Part shown: in pieces, positions 18,236 to 26,261 of the stretch
Layout of the letters: the number at the start of each line of letters is the position of its first letter
Position numbering within the stretch: position 1 is the first letter of the stretch
Source of the DNA: Sphingomonas morindae
GTDB lineage: Bacteria > Pseudomonadota > Alphaproteobacteria > Sphingomonadales > Sphingomonadaceae
Reading direction: 5' to 3'
Assembly: GCF_023822065.1 (NCBI RefSeq)
Contig: NZ_CP084930.1
Location: 1,258,501 to 1,322,500, forward strand
Length of the DNA stretch: 64,000 bases
Position numbers and translations under genes: made by a program
The notes under the pieces: model-generated
What the model was told of the DNA's origin: nothing
Seen by the model: the letters and a program-made list of their open reading frames with translations, nothing else
Database searches by the model: none

Positions 18236-21156
18236 GCCTGGCCTCCCTGCGGCGCGATGCGCCAGATCCTGTAGGGCTCGTCCGGCTCGAGGCGGATCGT
18301 CTGCGTCTTGCCGTGCCAGTCGAAGCGGTAGCCGCGCGCCAGATCCTCGACCGCGACGCTGCCATGATCGGGCAGATCGAATTCCCAGAGCGGCACCTCG
18401 AAGCTGCCCTCCTGCGGCGCGTGCGGATCGAGATTGACGAGCACGAGGATCATGCCGCCGCCTTGCGGCTCGGGCTTGGCGTAATAGAGCATGGCGTCGT
18501 TATCGACCTTGAGGAAGCGGGTGTTGAGGTGGGTCTGGAGCGCCGGATGGGCGCGGCGCAGCCCGTTGAGCAGCGTGATGTCGGCGACGATGTTGCCGGG
18601 CGCGGCCCAGTCGCGCGGGCGCAGCTCATATTTCTCGCTGTCGAGATATTCCTCCTTGCCGGGCAGCGGCGCCGCCTCGCACAGTTCGAAGCCCGAATAG
18701 ACGCCGAACAGGCCCGACAGCGTCGCCGCCAGCACCGCGCGGATGCGGAAACCGGGCCGACCTGAGGTCTGAAGGAAATAGGGGTTGATGTCCGGCGTGT
18801 TGACGAAGAAGTGCGGCCGGTAGAATTCCTTGGGCGCCTCGGTCGTCAGCTCCTCCAGATAGTCGGTCAGTTCCTGCTTGGTGTTGCGCCAGGTGAAATA
18901 GGTATAGCTCTGCGAGAAGCCGATCTTGGCGAGGCGGTACATCATCGCGGGGCGGGTGAAGGCCTCGGCGAGGAAGATCACCTCCGGGTGCCGCGCCCGC
19001 ACATCGCCGATCATCCATTCCCAGAAGGGCAGCGGCTTGGTGTGCGGATTATCGACCCGGAAGGTCTTCACCCCCTGCTCCACCCAGAGCAGCACCACGT
19101 CGCGCAGCGCCTGCCACAGGCCCGGCACCGCGTCCGGCCCGTAGAAATCGACATTGACGATGTCCTGATATTTCTTCGGCGGGTTCTCGGCATATTTCAT
19201 CGATCCGTCCGGCCGCCAGGCGAACCAGCCGGGATGCGCCTTGAGCCAGGGATGGTCGGGCGAGCATTGGATCGCGAAATCGAGCGCGATCTCCAGCCCA
19301 TGGTCGCGCGCCGCGGCGATCAGCCGGGCGAAATCCTCGAAGCTGCCCAGCTCCGGATGGATGGCATCATGGCCGCCCGCCTCCGAACCGATCGCATAGG
19401 GGCTGCCCGGATCGCCCGGCGCCGGGGTGAGGCTGTTGTTCGGGCCCTTGCGATTGGCGCGCCCGATCGGGTGGATGGGCGGAAAATAGAGCGTGTCGAA
19501 CCCCATGTCGCGGATCCGCGGCAGATGCGCGATGACATCCTCGAACCGCCCGTGGCGGCTGCGATCGCCGCTCATCGAGCGCGGGAAGATCTCATACCAG
19601 CTCGAGAAGCGCGCCTCGAGCCGCTCGGCATCCACCAGCTGCTCCGAGGAGACGAGCCGGTGCGGGCGGTCGTCGGCGGCGGCCATGCGCGCGGCGAGCG
19701 CGGGATCGAGCAGCAGCGCGGCGCCGTCCGCGCCCGGCGCGTCGAGCCGCGCCACCCAATCGCCGAGATCGGCGCGGGCGGCGGCCTCGCGCACCAGCCT
19801 CTTGCCTTCCTCGTGATCGACGAGCTGGGCGACGCCGGCGTCGAGCTTCTTGGCGAAATCGCGCCGGAAGCCGCCGAACCGATCGAGCCAGGCCTCGATC
19901 CGGAACAGGTGCCGACCCAGCCGCTCCAGCGGGAAGGCGCCGGTCCAGAGATCATTGGGCTGCGCGGTGAGCGGGGCGGACCGCCATTCGCTCTCATCCA
20001 GCGGCCGCCACTGCACCTCGGCGGCGAGCTGCTCATGGCCGTCGGCATAGATGGTAGCCGACACCGCCAGCGTCTCGCCGACCACGCGCTTGACCGCGAA
20101 GGCGCCGCCGCTCACCGCCGGGGCCACGGCCTCGATCACCAGGCGCGGCCAGTCCGCCGCCGCCTCGGCGTCCTCGGCGGGAGCGAAGCCGATGGGCGCG
20201 GTGCGCGCGAGCGGCACCACCCGCACCTCGCCCGCGCCGAGCGGATCGAGCGACGGCAGCGCGAAGCCGCTTCCCAAGGCCGGCAGCACCAGATCGGCGG
20301 CGGGCACGGGCTCGGGCGTGTCGCGCCGGTTGAACAGCAGCAGCGCCGCGTTCTCGGCGGTCCGCACATCCTCGGCGCTGCGCAGCAAGGCGGTGACGGG
20401 CGCCTCGCTGTCGGTCAGGCGGCGCAGCCGCGTGCCCGCGGGAAGAGGCTGCGCGCGCATCGCCGCCAGCTGATCGGCCAGCGCCGCATCCGCGAAGACC
20501 GAGGCCGGCAGGATCGCGTCGCCCAGCGCCACCGCGCCCAGCACCCGCCGCCGCGCGCCGATCGGATCGTCCGCGCCGCGCAGCTGGTGCGGCCGCACCT
20601 CCACCAGCACGGGCTTGAGCGCCGCCAGCGCCGCCATCTCCTCGGCGAACCAGGGGGCGCTATAATCCCACCAGCCATAGGAGGCGATCAGCGCATCCAC
20701 CGCCGCCAGCCCATGGGCGGTGGCGCGGGCATAGCCGAACGGGCCGGCCCAGAGGCGGAGTTCGGGCAGGCGCTCGCGCAACAGGCGTGCGATATCGTGC
20801 ACCCGCTCGGCGGCGATCCTCTCCAATCCGGCGAGACGCACGCCGGTGGCGCCGCGATCGACCAGCGCGCGCACCCGCTCCACCAGCAGATCGGCCGAGA
20901 CATGATCGATCAGCCCGCGCTCCAGATCGATCTCGACCACCGCCTCGCGCCCCGCCTCGCGGATGCGGGCGAGCGTGCCGGCCACCGCGTCGACCCCGCC
21001 GGGCAGCGCGCCGCCGGGAACCAGCAGCCCGTCGAGCCCGGCCTGGAGCGCGGCCTCGAGGGCCGGATCGGCGGCATCGGTAAGCGTGGCGTAGAGGCGG
21101 GGGGGAAGGGGCACAATCTCTCTCGCTGGCTGCGTCACGGGACCGCGGGTCAACAC
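18232..21156 (-). CDS. glgE: alpha-1,4-glucan:maltose-1-phosphate maltosyltransferase with extra N-terminal domain
   Basis: GlgE transfers maltose from maltose 1-phosphate to the non-reducing end of alpha-1,4-glucan. Residues from about 336 to 974 match the canonical enzyme. They include the N-domain ([17 protein letters not shown]), the GH13 barrel with the nucleophile Asp702 in [10 protein letters not shown] and Glu731 in FLAEAFTRP, and a C-terminal beta domain. The first 335 residues are additional. They look like a second barrel of alternating beta strands and helices ([35 protein letters not shown]), with no obvious catalytic triad. The start is uncertain: GTG codons at 21156, 21138 and 21114 are possible. 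It overlaps treS by 4 bases and is divergent from the adenine deaminase gene. Confidence 0.94.
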   Translation of the reverse strand: MLTRGPVTQPAREIVPLPPRLYATLTDAADPALEAALQAGLDGLLVPGGALPGGVDAVAGTLARIREAGREAVVEIDLERGLIDHVSADLLVERVRALVDRGATGVRLAGLERIAAERVHDIARLLRERLPELRLWAGPFGYARATAHGLAAVDALIASYGWWDYSAPWFAEEMAALAALKPVLVEVRPHQLRGADDPIGARRRVLGAVALGDAILPASVFADAALADQLAAMRAQPLPAGTRLRRLTDSEAPVTALLRSAEDVRTAENAALLLFNRRDTPEPVPAADLVLPALGSGFALPSLDPLGAGEVRVVPLARTAPIGFAPAEDAEAAADWPRLVIEAVAPAVSGGAFAVKRVVGETLAVSATIYADGHEQLAAEVQWRPLDESEWRSAPLTAQPNDLWTGAFPLERLGRHLFRIEAWLDRFGGFRRDFAKKLDAGVAQLVDHEEGKRLVREAAARADLGDWVARLDAPGADGAALLLDPALAARMAAADDRPHRLVSSEQLVDAERLEARFSSWYEIFPRSMSGDRSRHGRFEDVIAHLPRIRDMGFDTLYFPPIHPIGRANRKGPNNSLTPAPGDPGSPYAIGSEAGGHDAIHPELGSFEDFARLIAAARDHGLEIALDFAIQCSPDHPWLKAHPGWFAWRPDGSMKYAENPPKKYQDIVNVDFYGPDAVPGLWQALRDVVLLWVEQGVKTFRVDNPHTKPLPFWEWMIGDVRARHPEVIFLAEAFTRPAMMYRLAKIGFSQSYTYFTWRNTKQELTDYLEELTTEAPKEFYRPHFFVNTPDINPYFLQTSGRPGFRIRAVLAATLSGLFGVYSGFELCEAAPLPGKEEYLDSEKYELRPRDWAAPGNIVADITLLNGLRRAHPALQTHLNTRFLKVDNDAMLYYAKPEPQGGGMILVLVNLDPHAPQEGSFEVPLWEFDLPDHGSVAVEDLARGYRFDWHGKTQTIRLEPDEPYRIWRIAPQGGQA

Positions 21157-21229
21157 CTTGTCGCGGCTCCGCGTTCCTTGGTCGTCGCCCGGCCTTGCAT
21201 CGGACGCGCCGGAGCGCGATCATGCGGCG

Positions 21230-22252
21230 ATGCAGCACGATCCCGCTCTCGACCGCTTCATCCTCGCCTTGCCCAAGGCCGAGCTGCACCTCCATATTGA
21301 AGGCAGCCTCGAACCCGAGCTGATGATGGCGCTGGCGCGGCGCAACCGCGTCGATCTGCCCTTCCGCACCGTGGAAGAGGTGCGCGCCGCCTATCAATTC
21401 TCGCGGCTCCAGGATTTTCTGGACATTTATTATCAGGGCGCGGCGGTGCTGCGTACGGCGGAGGATTTTCGCGATCTCGGCCGCGCCTATTTCGATCGCG
21501 CCGCCGCCGACTCCGTGCGCCACGCCGAAATCTTCTTCGATCCGCAGACGCACACGGCGCGCGGCATCCCGATCGGCATCGTCATGGAAGGGCTGCTCGC
21601 GGCGGTCGAGGAGGCGCGCGTCCGCCACGGCATCACCGGCGGGCTGATCCTCTGCTTCCTGCGCCATCTCGACGAGGAAGAGGCGTTCGCCACCTTCCGC
21701 GCCGCCGAACCTTGGCTGGATCGGCTGCTGGGCGTGGGCCTCGATTCGTCGGAGCTGGGCCACCCGCCGGCCAAGTTCGCGCGCGTCTTCGCCGCCGCCG
21801 GCGCGGCCGGGCTCAAGCGCGTGGCCCATGCCGGCGAGGAAGGGCCGCCCGCCTATGTCACCGAAGCGCTGGACCTGCTGCAGGTCGATCGGCTCGATCA
21901 CGGCAATCGCGCGCTCGAATCGCCCGAACTGGTCGCCCGGCTGGCGCGCGACGCGATGACGCTCACCGTCTGCCCGCTCTCCAACCTCAAGCTCTGCGTG
22001 GTCGACGCGATGGACGCGCATCCGATCGACCGGATGCTCGCGCTCGGCCTGCGCGCGACGATCAATTCCGACGATCCCGCCTATTTCGGCGGCTATGTGG
22101 CGGACAATTACCGCGCGGCGGCCGCCGGACGGGGGCTGGACCGGGCGGCGCTGGGGCAGCTGGCGCGCAATTCCTTTCTCGGCGCCTTCCTGCCCGAAGC
22201 CGATCTCGTACAGCATCTTTGCGCTCTCGACGCCTTTTTGACCGCCCATTAG
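21230..22252 (+). CDS. adenine deaminase of the adenosine deaminase family
   Basis: This 340-residue metal-dependent amidohydrolase has all zinc-binding and catalytic elements: KAELHLHIEGSLEPE (HxH), AHAGEEGPP (His and Glu), LDHGNRA, and NSDDPAYFGGY (the metal Asp). Several segments match the branch shown to be adenine rather than adenosine deaminases, including IFFDPQTHTARGI, GLDSSELGHPPAKF and CPLSNLKLCVV. It would convert adenine to hypoxanthine and ammonia. The next gene is a hypoxanthine-type phosphoribosyltransferase, which fits that product. I chose the ATG at 21230 because the family fold begins about 11 residues later; the longer frame from 21158 overlaps the glgE promoter region. 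Adenosine deaminase activity remains possible. Confidence 0.88.
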   Translation: MQHDPALDRFILALPKAELHLHIEGSLEPELMMALARRNRVDLPFRTVEEVRAAYQFSRLQDFLDIYYQGAAVLRTAEDFRDLGRAYFDRAAADSVRHAEIFFDPQTHTARGIPIGIVMEGLLAAVEEARVRHGITGGLILCFLRHLDEEEAFATFRAAEPWLDRLLGVGLDSSELGHPPAKFARVFAAAGAAGLKRVAHAGEEGPPAYVTEALDLLQVDRLDHGNRALESPELVARLARDAMTLTVCPLSNLKLCVVDAMDAHPIDRMLALGLRATINSDDPAYFGGYVADNYRAAAAGRGLDRAALGQLARNSFLGAFLPEADLVQHLCALDAFLTAH

Positions 22253-22261
22253 GGTTGCCGC

Positions 22262-22780
22262 ATGACTCCCATTCTCGCCCCGATCAGCGCCGATGCCTTC
22301 CTCGCCGACGTGATGGCGCTCGCGCAGCAGGTCTCCGCCAAAAGCTGGCGGCCGCGCTTCATCATCGGCGTCGGCCGGGGCGGACTGGTGCCGGCGGTCT
22401 ATCTCAGCCATGCGCTGGGGCTGCCGATGCTGTCGGTGGATATCTCCAGCCAGGTGCCCGACTTTGCCGACGGGCTGCTGGTGCGGCTCGCCGAACGGAC
22501 GCGCGCGGGCGAGACGCTGCTGGTGGTGGACGACATCAATGATACCGGGCGCACCATCGCGCATCTGCGCGGCGCGCTGGCCGGAGCGGGCGCGGATGCC
22601 AATGCGGTGCGGTTCGCGACGCTGATCGACAATATCCGGTCGGTCGAGCGCGTCGATTATGCGGCGCGCAGCATCGATCGCGCGGTGATGAAGGACTGGT
22701 TCGTCTTCCCGTGGGAAGCGGTCGCCTCGCGCGATGCGATCACGGCCGACGCGGCTTCGGTGCCCGAGCGTACCGCGTGA
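22262..22780 (+). CDS. purine phosphoribosyltransferase (hypoxanthine/xanthine type)
   Basis: This 172-residue type I phosphoribosyltransferase has the PRPP loop LLVVDDINDTGRT (residues about 82-94) and an early GVGRGGLVPAVYLSHALG segment. It ends with the hydrophobic/aromatic KDWFVFPWEAV, which resembles Gpt and archaeal/bacterial xanthine-guanine or hypoxanthine enzymes. It would condense a 6-oxopurine with PRPP to give IMP or XMP. It lies 9 bases after the adenine deaminase gene, whose product would be hypoxanthine. Its stop overlaps the GTG of the nucleoside hydrolase. Base preference cannot be fixed from the sequence. Confidence 0.85.
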   Translation: MTPILAPISADAFLADVMALAQQVSAKSWRPRFIIGVGRGGLVPAVYLSHALGLPMLSVDISSQVPDFADGLLVRLAERTRAGETLLVVDDINDTGRTIAHLRGALAGAGADANAVRFATLIDNIRSVERVDYAARSIDRAVMKDWFVFPWEAVASRDAITADAASVPERTA

Positions 22781-23823
22781 TCCGGCGGCTCGCGGCGCTG
22801 CTCCTCGCCGCCCTCCCGCTCGCCGCCGCGCCCGCCGCCGCCGCTGCGCCGGCGCCGCTCCCGGTCATCATCGACAATGACTGGTCGGTGGCCGGCGGCG
22901 CCATGGCGATCATGCCCGTGCTCGCCTCGCCCCGGCACCGGCTGCTCGGCCTCACCGCCGTGATCGGGGACAGCTATGTGCCGGAATCGACCGCGCACAC
23001 GCTTGATTTCCTGGCGCTGATCGGGCGCACCGATATCCCCGTTCTGGCCGGCGCCAACCAGCCTTTGCTGCGCAGCAAAAGCGAGCTGGCCGGCTGGGAG
23101 GCGCGCTTCGGCGCCCTGCCCTATCGCGGCGCCTGGGCCGATCCCAAGCCAGGCGATCCGGCGCCCCCGCCGGTGCGCCATCCCGCGCTGCGCGTCGCAC
23201 CCGGCACCGCCGCCGAATGGCTGGTGGCGCAGGCGCGCGCCCATCCCGGCCTGTCCATCCTCGCCGCCGGCCCCTTGACCAACATCGCGCTCGCCACCGC
23301 GCTCGATCCGCAGTTCGCCAGCCATGTGGGGCGGCTCGTCATCATGGGCGGGATGGTCGATACCGACATGGCGCGGCTCACGCGCAGCGCCAATTTCTTC
23401 ACGGACTTCAACTTCCTGTTCGATCCCGAAGCGGCGGACGCGGTGCTGCGGGCCGGCTTTGGCGATGTCGTGATCGTCGGCACCGTCAGCAACGAGACGC
23501 TGCTGACCAAGGACCATGTCGCGCGGATCGCGGCGCTCGGCACCCCGCTCGCGCGCTATTACGCGCAGACCGCCTGGGTCGGCCTGCCCCTGTGGGACGA
23601 GCTGGCCGCCGCCATTCTCGTCCGCCCCGATCTCGTGACCCGCAGCACGACCGGCTGGATGCGCGTGAACACCGATGGCGGCATGGATTATGGCCGCGCC
23701 CATGTCTGGCCCGAGGCAGGCCGCCCGCACCGCGGCGAGGGCCGCGTGACGATCGTCGAGCAGGTCGATCTGCCCGGCTTCTACGCCCTGTTCGATCGGG
23801 CGCTGGGGCTCGCCGGCCGCTAG
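22777..23823 (+). CDS. exported nucleoside hydrolase-like protein
   Basis: This 348-residue protein of the inosine-uridine nucleoside hydrolase family cleaves, or once cleaved, nucleosides into base and ribose. From the GTG at 22777, overlapping the previous stop as GTGA, it has a signal-peptide-like start (RRLAALLLAALPLAAAPAAAA). The fold is clear: GPLTNIALAT, GRLVIMGGM, TDFNFLFDPEAA. The metal site is altered. The family block DxDxxxDD reads IIDNDWSVAGGA, keeping Asp33 and Asp35 while Ala39-Gly40 replace the Asp pair. The late His-Asp reads LPLWDEL, with Trp for His. It may be a divergent or inactive hydrolase, or use another substrate. It is the third gene of a purine salvage operon. Confidence 0.85.
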   Translation: MIRRLAALLLAALPLAAAPAAAAAPAPLPVIIDNDWSVAGGAMAIMPVLASPRHRLLGLTAVIGDSYVPESTAHTLDFLALIGRTDIPVLAGANQPLLRSKSELAGWEARFGALPYRGAWADPKPGDPAPPPVRHPALRVAPGTAAEWLVAQARAHPGLSILAAGPLTNIALATALDPQFASHVGRLVIMGGMVDTDMARLTRSANFFTDFNFLFDPEAADAVLRAGFGDVVIVGTVSNETLLTKDHVARIAALGTPLARYYAQTAWVGLPLWDELAAAILVRPDLVTRSTTGWMRVNTDGGMDYGRAHVWPEAGRPHRGEGRVTIVEQVDLPGFYALFDRALGLAGR

Positions 23824-24497
23824 CTAGCGGTTCGTGCGGTCAGCCGGGCCAGATCGCGGCGCAGCAGCGGATTGTCGGGATCGATCGCTGCCGCGCGGCG
23901 CAGCAGCGCGAGCGCGCGCGGCGTATCGCCGCGCTTGAGCGCGACCAGCGCGGCGGCGCGGAGCGGCACCGCGCCCGCCGGATCGACCCGCCGCGCGATC
24001 GCGGCGCCGCGCGCCGGACGGCTGCGGCGCGCCCGGGGGCGCGGCGGCGGCGCCGGCGCCTCGCCGGGGATGCGGACGATCGTGCCCGGCGCGAGCGCCG
24101 CCGGCACCCGCGCGCCATTGTAGCGGGCAAGCGCATAGGCTTTGAGCGGCGTACCCAGGAAGCGCGTGGACAGCGTGACATAGGTGTCGCCGGGCTTGGC
24201 GGCATAGGCGAAGCTGCGCGGCCCGAGCAGATCCAGCGGCGCACGCTCCAGCCCGTCGAGCAGGACATGCGCCTCGGGATCGGCGGGATCATGCGCCAGC
24301 AGCGCCGCGAGCCGCGCGCGCGCGGTAACGACATCGCCCCGGATCAGGGCGTCCTGCGCCGCCGCGAGCGTCGTCGGGCGATCGAAGGCGGCGGGCGCGA
24401 TGGCCGGCACCACCGCCACGGGCGCGCGCTGCGCGCACCCGGCCGGCAGCAGCGCGGCGAGCGCCAGCAGCGCGACGGAGGCGAGAGCATTCCGCAT
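23820..24497 (-). CDS. LysM-like, TPR-like lipoprotein
   Basis: This 225-residue putative lipoprotein has a signal peptide ending in LLPAGC, with Cys21 the lipidated residue. A TPR-like segment follows (LAAAQDALIRGDVVTARARLAALLAHDP). The central LysM-like module (AKPGDTYVTLSTRFLGTPL... PGTIVRIPG) would bind peptidoglycan or related sugars. After a Pro/Arg-rich linker, a second TPR-like unit (ALVALKRGDTPRALALLRRA) closes the protein. The stop codon overlaps that of the convergent nucleoside hydrolase gene (CTAG region, 23820-23823). The function is unknown; an envelope scaffold role is a guess from its domains. Confidence 0.75.
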   Translation of the reverse strand: MRNALASVALLALAALLPAGCAQRAPVAVVPAIAPAAFDRPTTLAAAQDALIRGDVVTARARLAALLAHDPADPEAHVLLDGLERAPLDLLGPRSFAYAAKPGDTYVTLSTRFLGTPLKAYALARYNGARVPAALAPGTIVRIPGEAPAPPPRPRARRSRPARGAAIARRVDPAGAVPLRAAALVALKRGDTPRALALLRRAAAIDPDNPLLRRDLARLTARTAS

Positions 24498-24626
24498 CCC
24501 CCGCGCTTAACCGATGATCGAAAACGGGAGGTTAACGTGCCCTAGGGAACGTCATCCCGGCCGCCGCGCTTGATGGGCAGGCCCGGCCCCCGGCGGCGAG
24601 GGCCGATCCCGAACGAGAGAGCCGCC

Positions 24627-26261
24627 ATGGAAGCCTTCACCGTCGCCCTGATCCTGCTCGTCGCGGTCGCGGCCAGCGCGGCGATCGGCCGCATGGTGCC
24701 GGCGGCGATCCCGACGCCGCTGGTGCAGATCGCGGTGGGCGGCGCGATCGGGCTGCTCGCCAATATCCGGGTGGAGCTGGACCCCGAGCTTTTCTTCCTC
24801 GTGCTGCTGCCGCCGCTGCTGTTCCTCGATGGCTGGCGGCTGCCCAAGGATTCGCTGCGCGAGGACGGGCCGATCATCATCGAGCTGGCGCTGGGGCTGG
24901 TGGTGTTCACCGTAATCGGCGCGGGCTTCTTCATCCATTGGATGGTGCCGGCGCTGCCCATGGCGATCTGCTTCGCGCTCGCCGCCGTGCTCTCGCCCAC
25001 CGATCCGATCGCCGTCTCCTCGATCGCGCAGCGCGTGCCGGTGCCGCCACGGCTGATGCATATCCTGGAAGGCGAATCGCTGTTCAACGATGCGTCTGGG
25101 CTGGTCTGCCTGCGCTTCGCCATCGCCGCCGCGGTCACGGGGCATTTCTCGCTGCGCGAGGCGGGGCTGGATTTTCTCTGGTCGGCGCTGGCCGGGCTGG
25201 CACTCGGCGCGGGGCTGACGATCGTGGTGATCCGCGCCAAGGGCTGGCTCACGCGCCATTTCGGCGAGGAGCCGGGCGCGCAGATCCTGGTCAGCCTGTT
25301 ACTCCCCTTCGGCGCCTATCTGCTGGCCGAGCGGGCCGGCGCCTCGGGTATTCTCGCGGCGGTGGCGGCGGGGGTCGCCATGTCCTTCGCCGAACGCAAT
25401 GGCCGGGCGGGCGCGGAAACGCGCCTGCGGCGCACCTCGGTATGGGATGCCATCCAATTCTCCGCCAACGGCATCGTCTTCGTCCTGCTGGGCGAGCAGA
25501 TGCCGGGGATCGCCGCCGGCGCGATCCGCGCGGTGCAATCCTATGGCGGCCGCACCGGCTGGTGGCTCGCCTGCTATGTGGTGGCGATCACGCTGGTGCT
25601 GGCGGCGCTGCGCTTCTGCTGGGTGTGGGCGTCGCTGCGCCTCACTTTGTTGCGGCGGCGCGATCAGCGTCCGTTCCGCAGCTCGGACCTGCGGCTGGTG
25701 GCGGCGACGAGCTGCGCCGGGGTGCGCGGGGCGATCACGCTCGCCGGCATCCTCACTTTGCCGCTCACCCTCGCCGATGGCAGCCCGCTGCCCGGCCGCG
25801 ACTTCGTCATCTTCCTCGCCGCCGGCGTGATCCTGCTGTCGCTGCTGATCGCCACCGTGGCGCTGCCGCTTTTGCTCAAAGGGCTGGTGCTGCCGCCCGA
25901 TCGCGACGCCGAGCTGGCCGAGCAGCATGTCCGCGCCCAGGTATACCAGGCCGCGCTCCGCGCCATCCAGAAGGCCGAGCGCGCCCATGCCGATGCGCGC
26001 GACGCGCCGCTCTACCAGGAGGCGGGCGCGCGGCTGGCGGAGTTTTACGCGCGGCGCGTCGCGGTGCGTGGCGAGGACAGGGACCCGGCCGAAACGCGCC
26101 AGCTCGATCGGATCGAAAGCGAGCTGCGGCTCGCCGGCCTACGCGCGGCGCGGCGCGAGGCGCTCCGGCTGGCGCGCGGCCGCGAGGCGGGCAGCCTGCT
26201 CGTCCGCCGCATCGTCCGCGAACTCGATCTGCTCGAACTCCGCTATGGCGGCGGCGCCTAG
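24627..26261 (+). CDS. Na+/H+ antiporter, CPA1 family
   Basis: This 544-residue antiporter has about 12 membrane helices in residues 1-415. Conserved CPA1 elements are visible: FLVLLPPLLFLDGWRL, LSPTDPIAVSSIAQ, EGESLFNDASGLV (the ion-binding Asp region) and SCAGVRGAITLAG. The C-terminal 130 residues are cytoplasmic, highly charged and helical, as in NhaP and YjcE-type proteins, where they serve regulation. It would exchange Na+ or K+ for H+ in pH and salt homeostasis. I placed the start at 24627, after ACGAGAGAG, since the longer frame adds a non-hydrophobic Arg/Pro stretch. Its stop overlaps the stop of the convergent sugar transferase gene. Confidence 0.92.
   Translation: MEAFTVALILLVAVAASAAIGRMVPAAIPTPLVQIAVGGAIGLLANIRVELDPELFFLVLLPPLLFLDGWRLPKDSLREDGPIIIELALGLVVFTVIGAGFFIHWMVPALPMAICFALAAVLSPTDPIAVSSIAQRVPVPPRLMHILEGESLFNDASGLVCLRFAIAAAVTGHFSLREAGLDFLWSALAGLALGAGLTIVVIRAKGWLTRHFGEEPGAQILVSLLLPFGAYLLAERAGASGILAAVAAGVAMSFAERNGRAGAETRLRRTSVWDAIQFSANGIVFVLLGEQMPGIAAGAIRAVQSYGGRTGWWLACYVVAITLVLAALRFCWVWASLRLTLLRRRDQRPFRSSDLRLVAATSCAGVRGAITLAGILTLPLTLADGSPLPGRDFVIFLAAGVILLSLLIATVALPLLLKGLVLPPDRDAELAEQHVRAQVYQAALRAIQKAERAHADARDAPLYQEAGARLAEFYARRVAVRGEDRDPAETRQLDRIESELRLAGLRAARREALRLARGREAGSLLVRRIVRELDLLELRYGGGA

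Noticed and set aside
20787-21083. Short Arg-rich open frames inside glgE on the opposite strand
   Set aside because: They are frame shadows without start context or conserved pattern.
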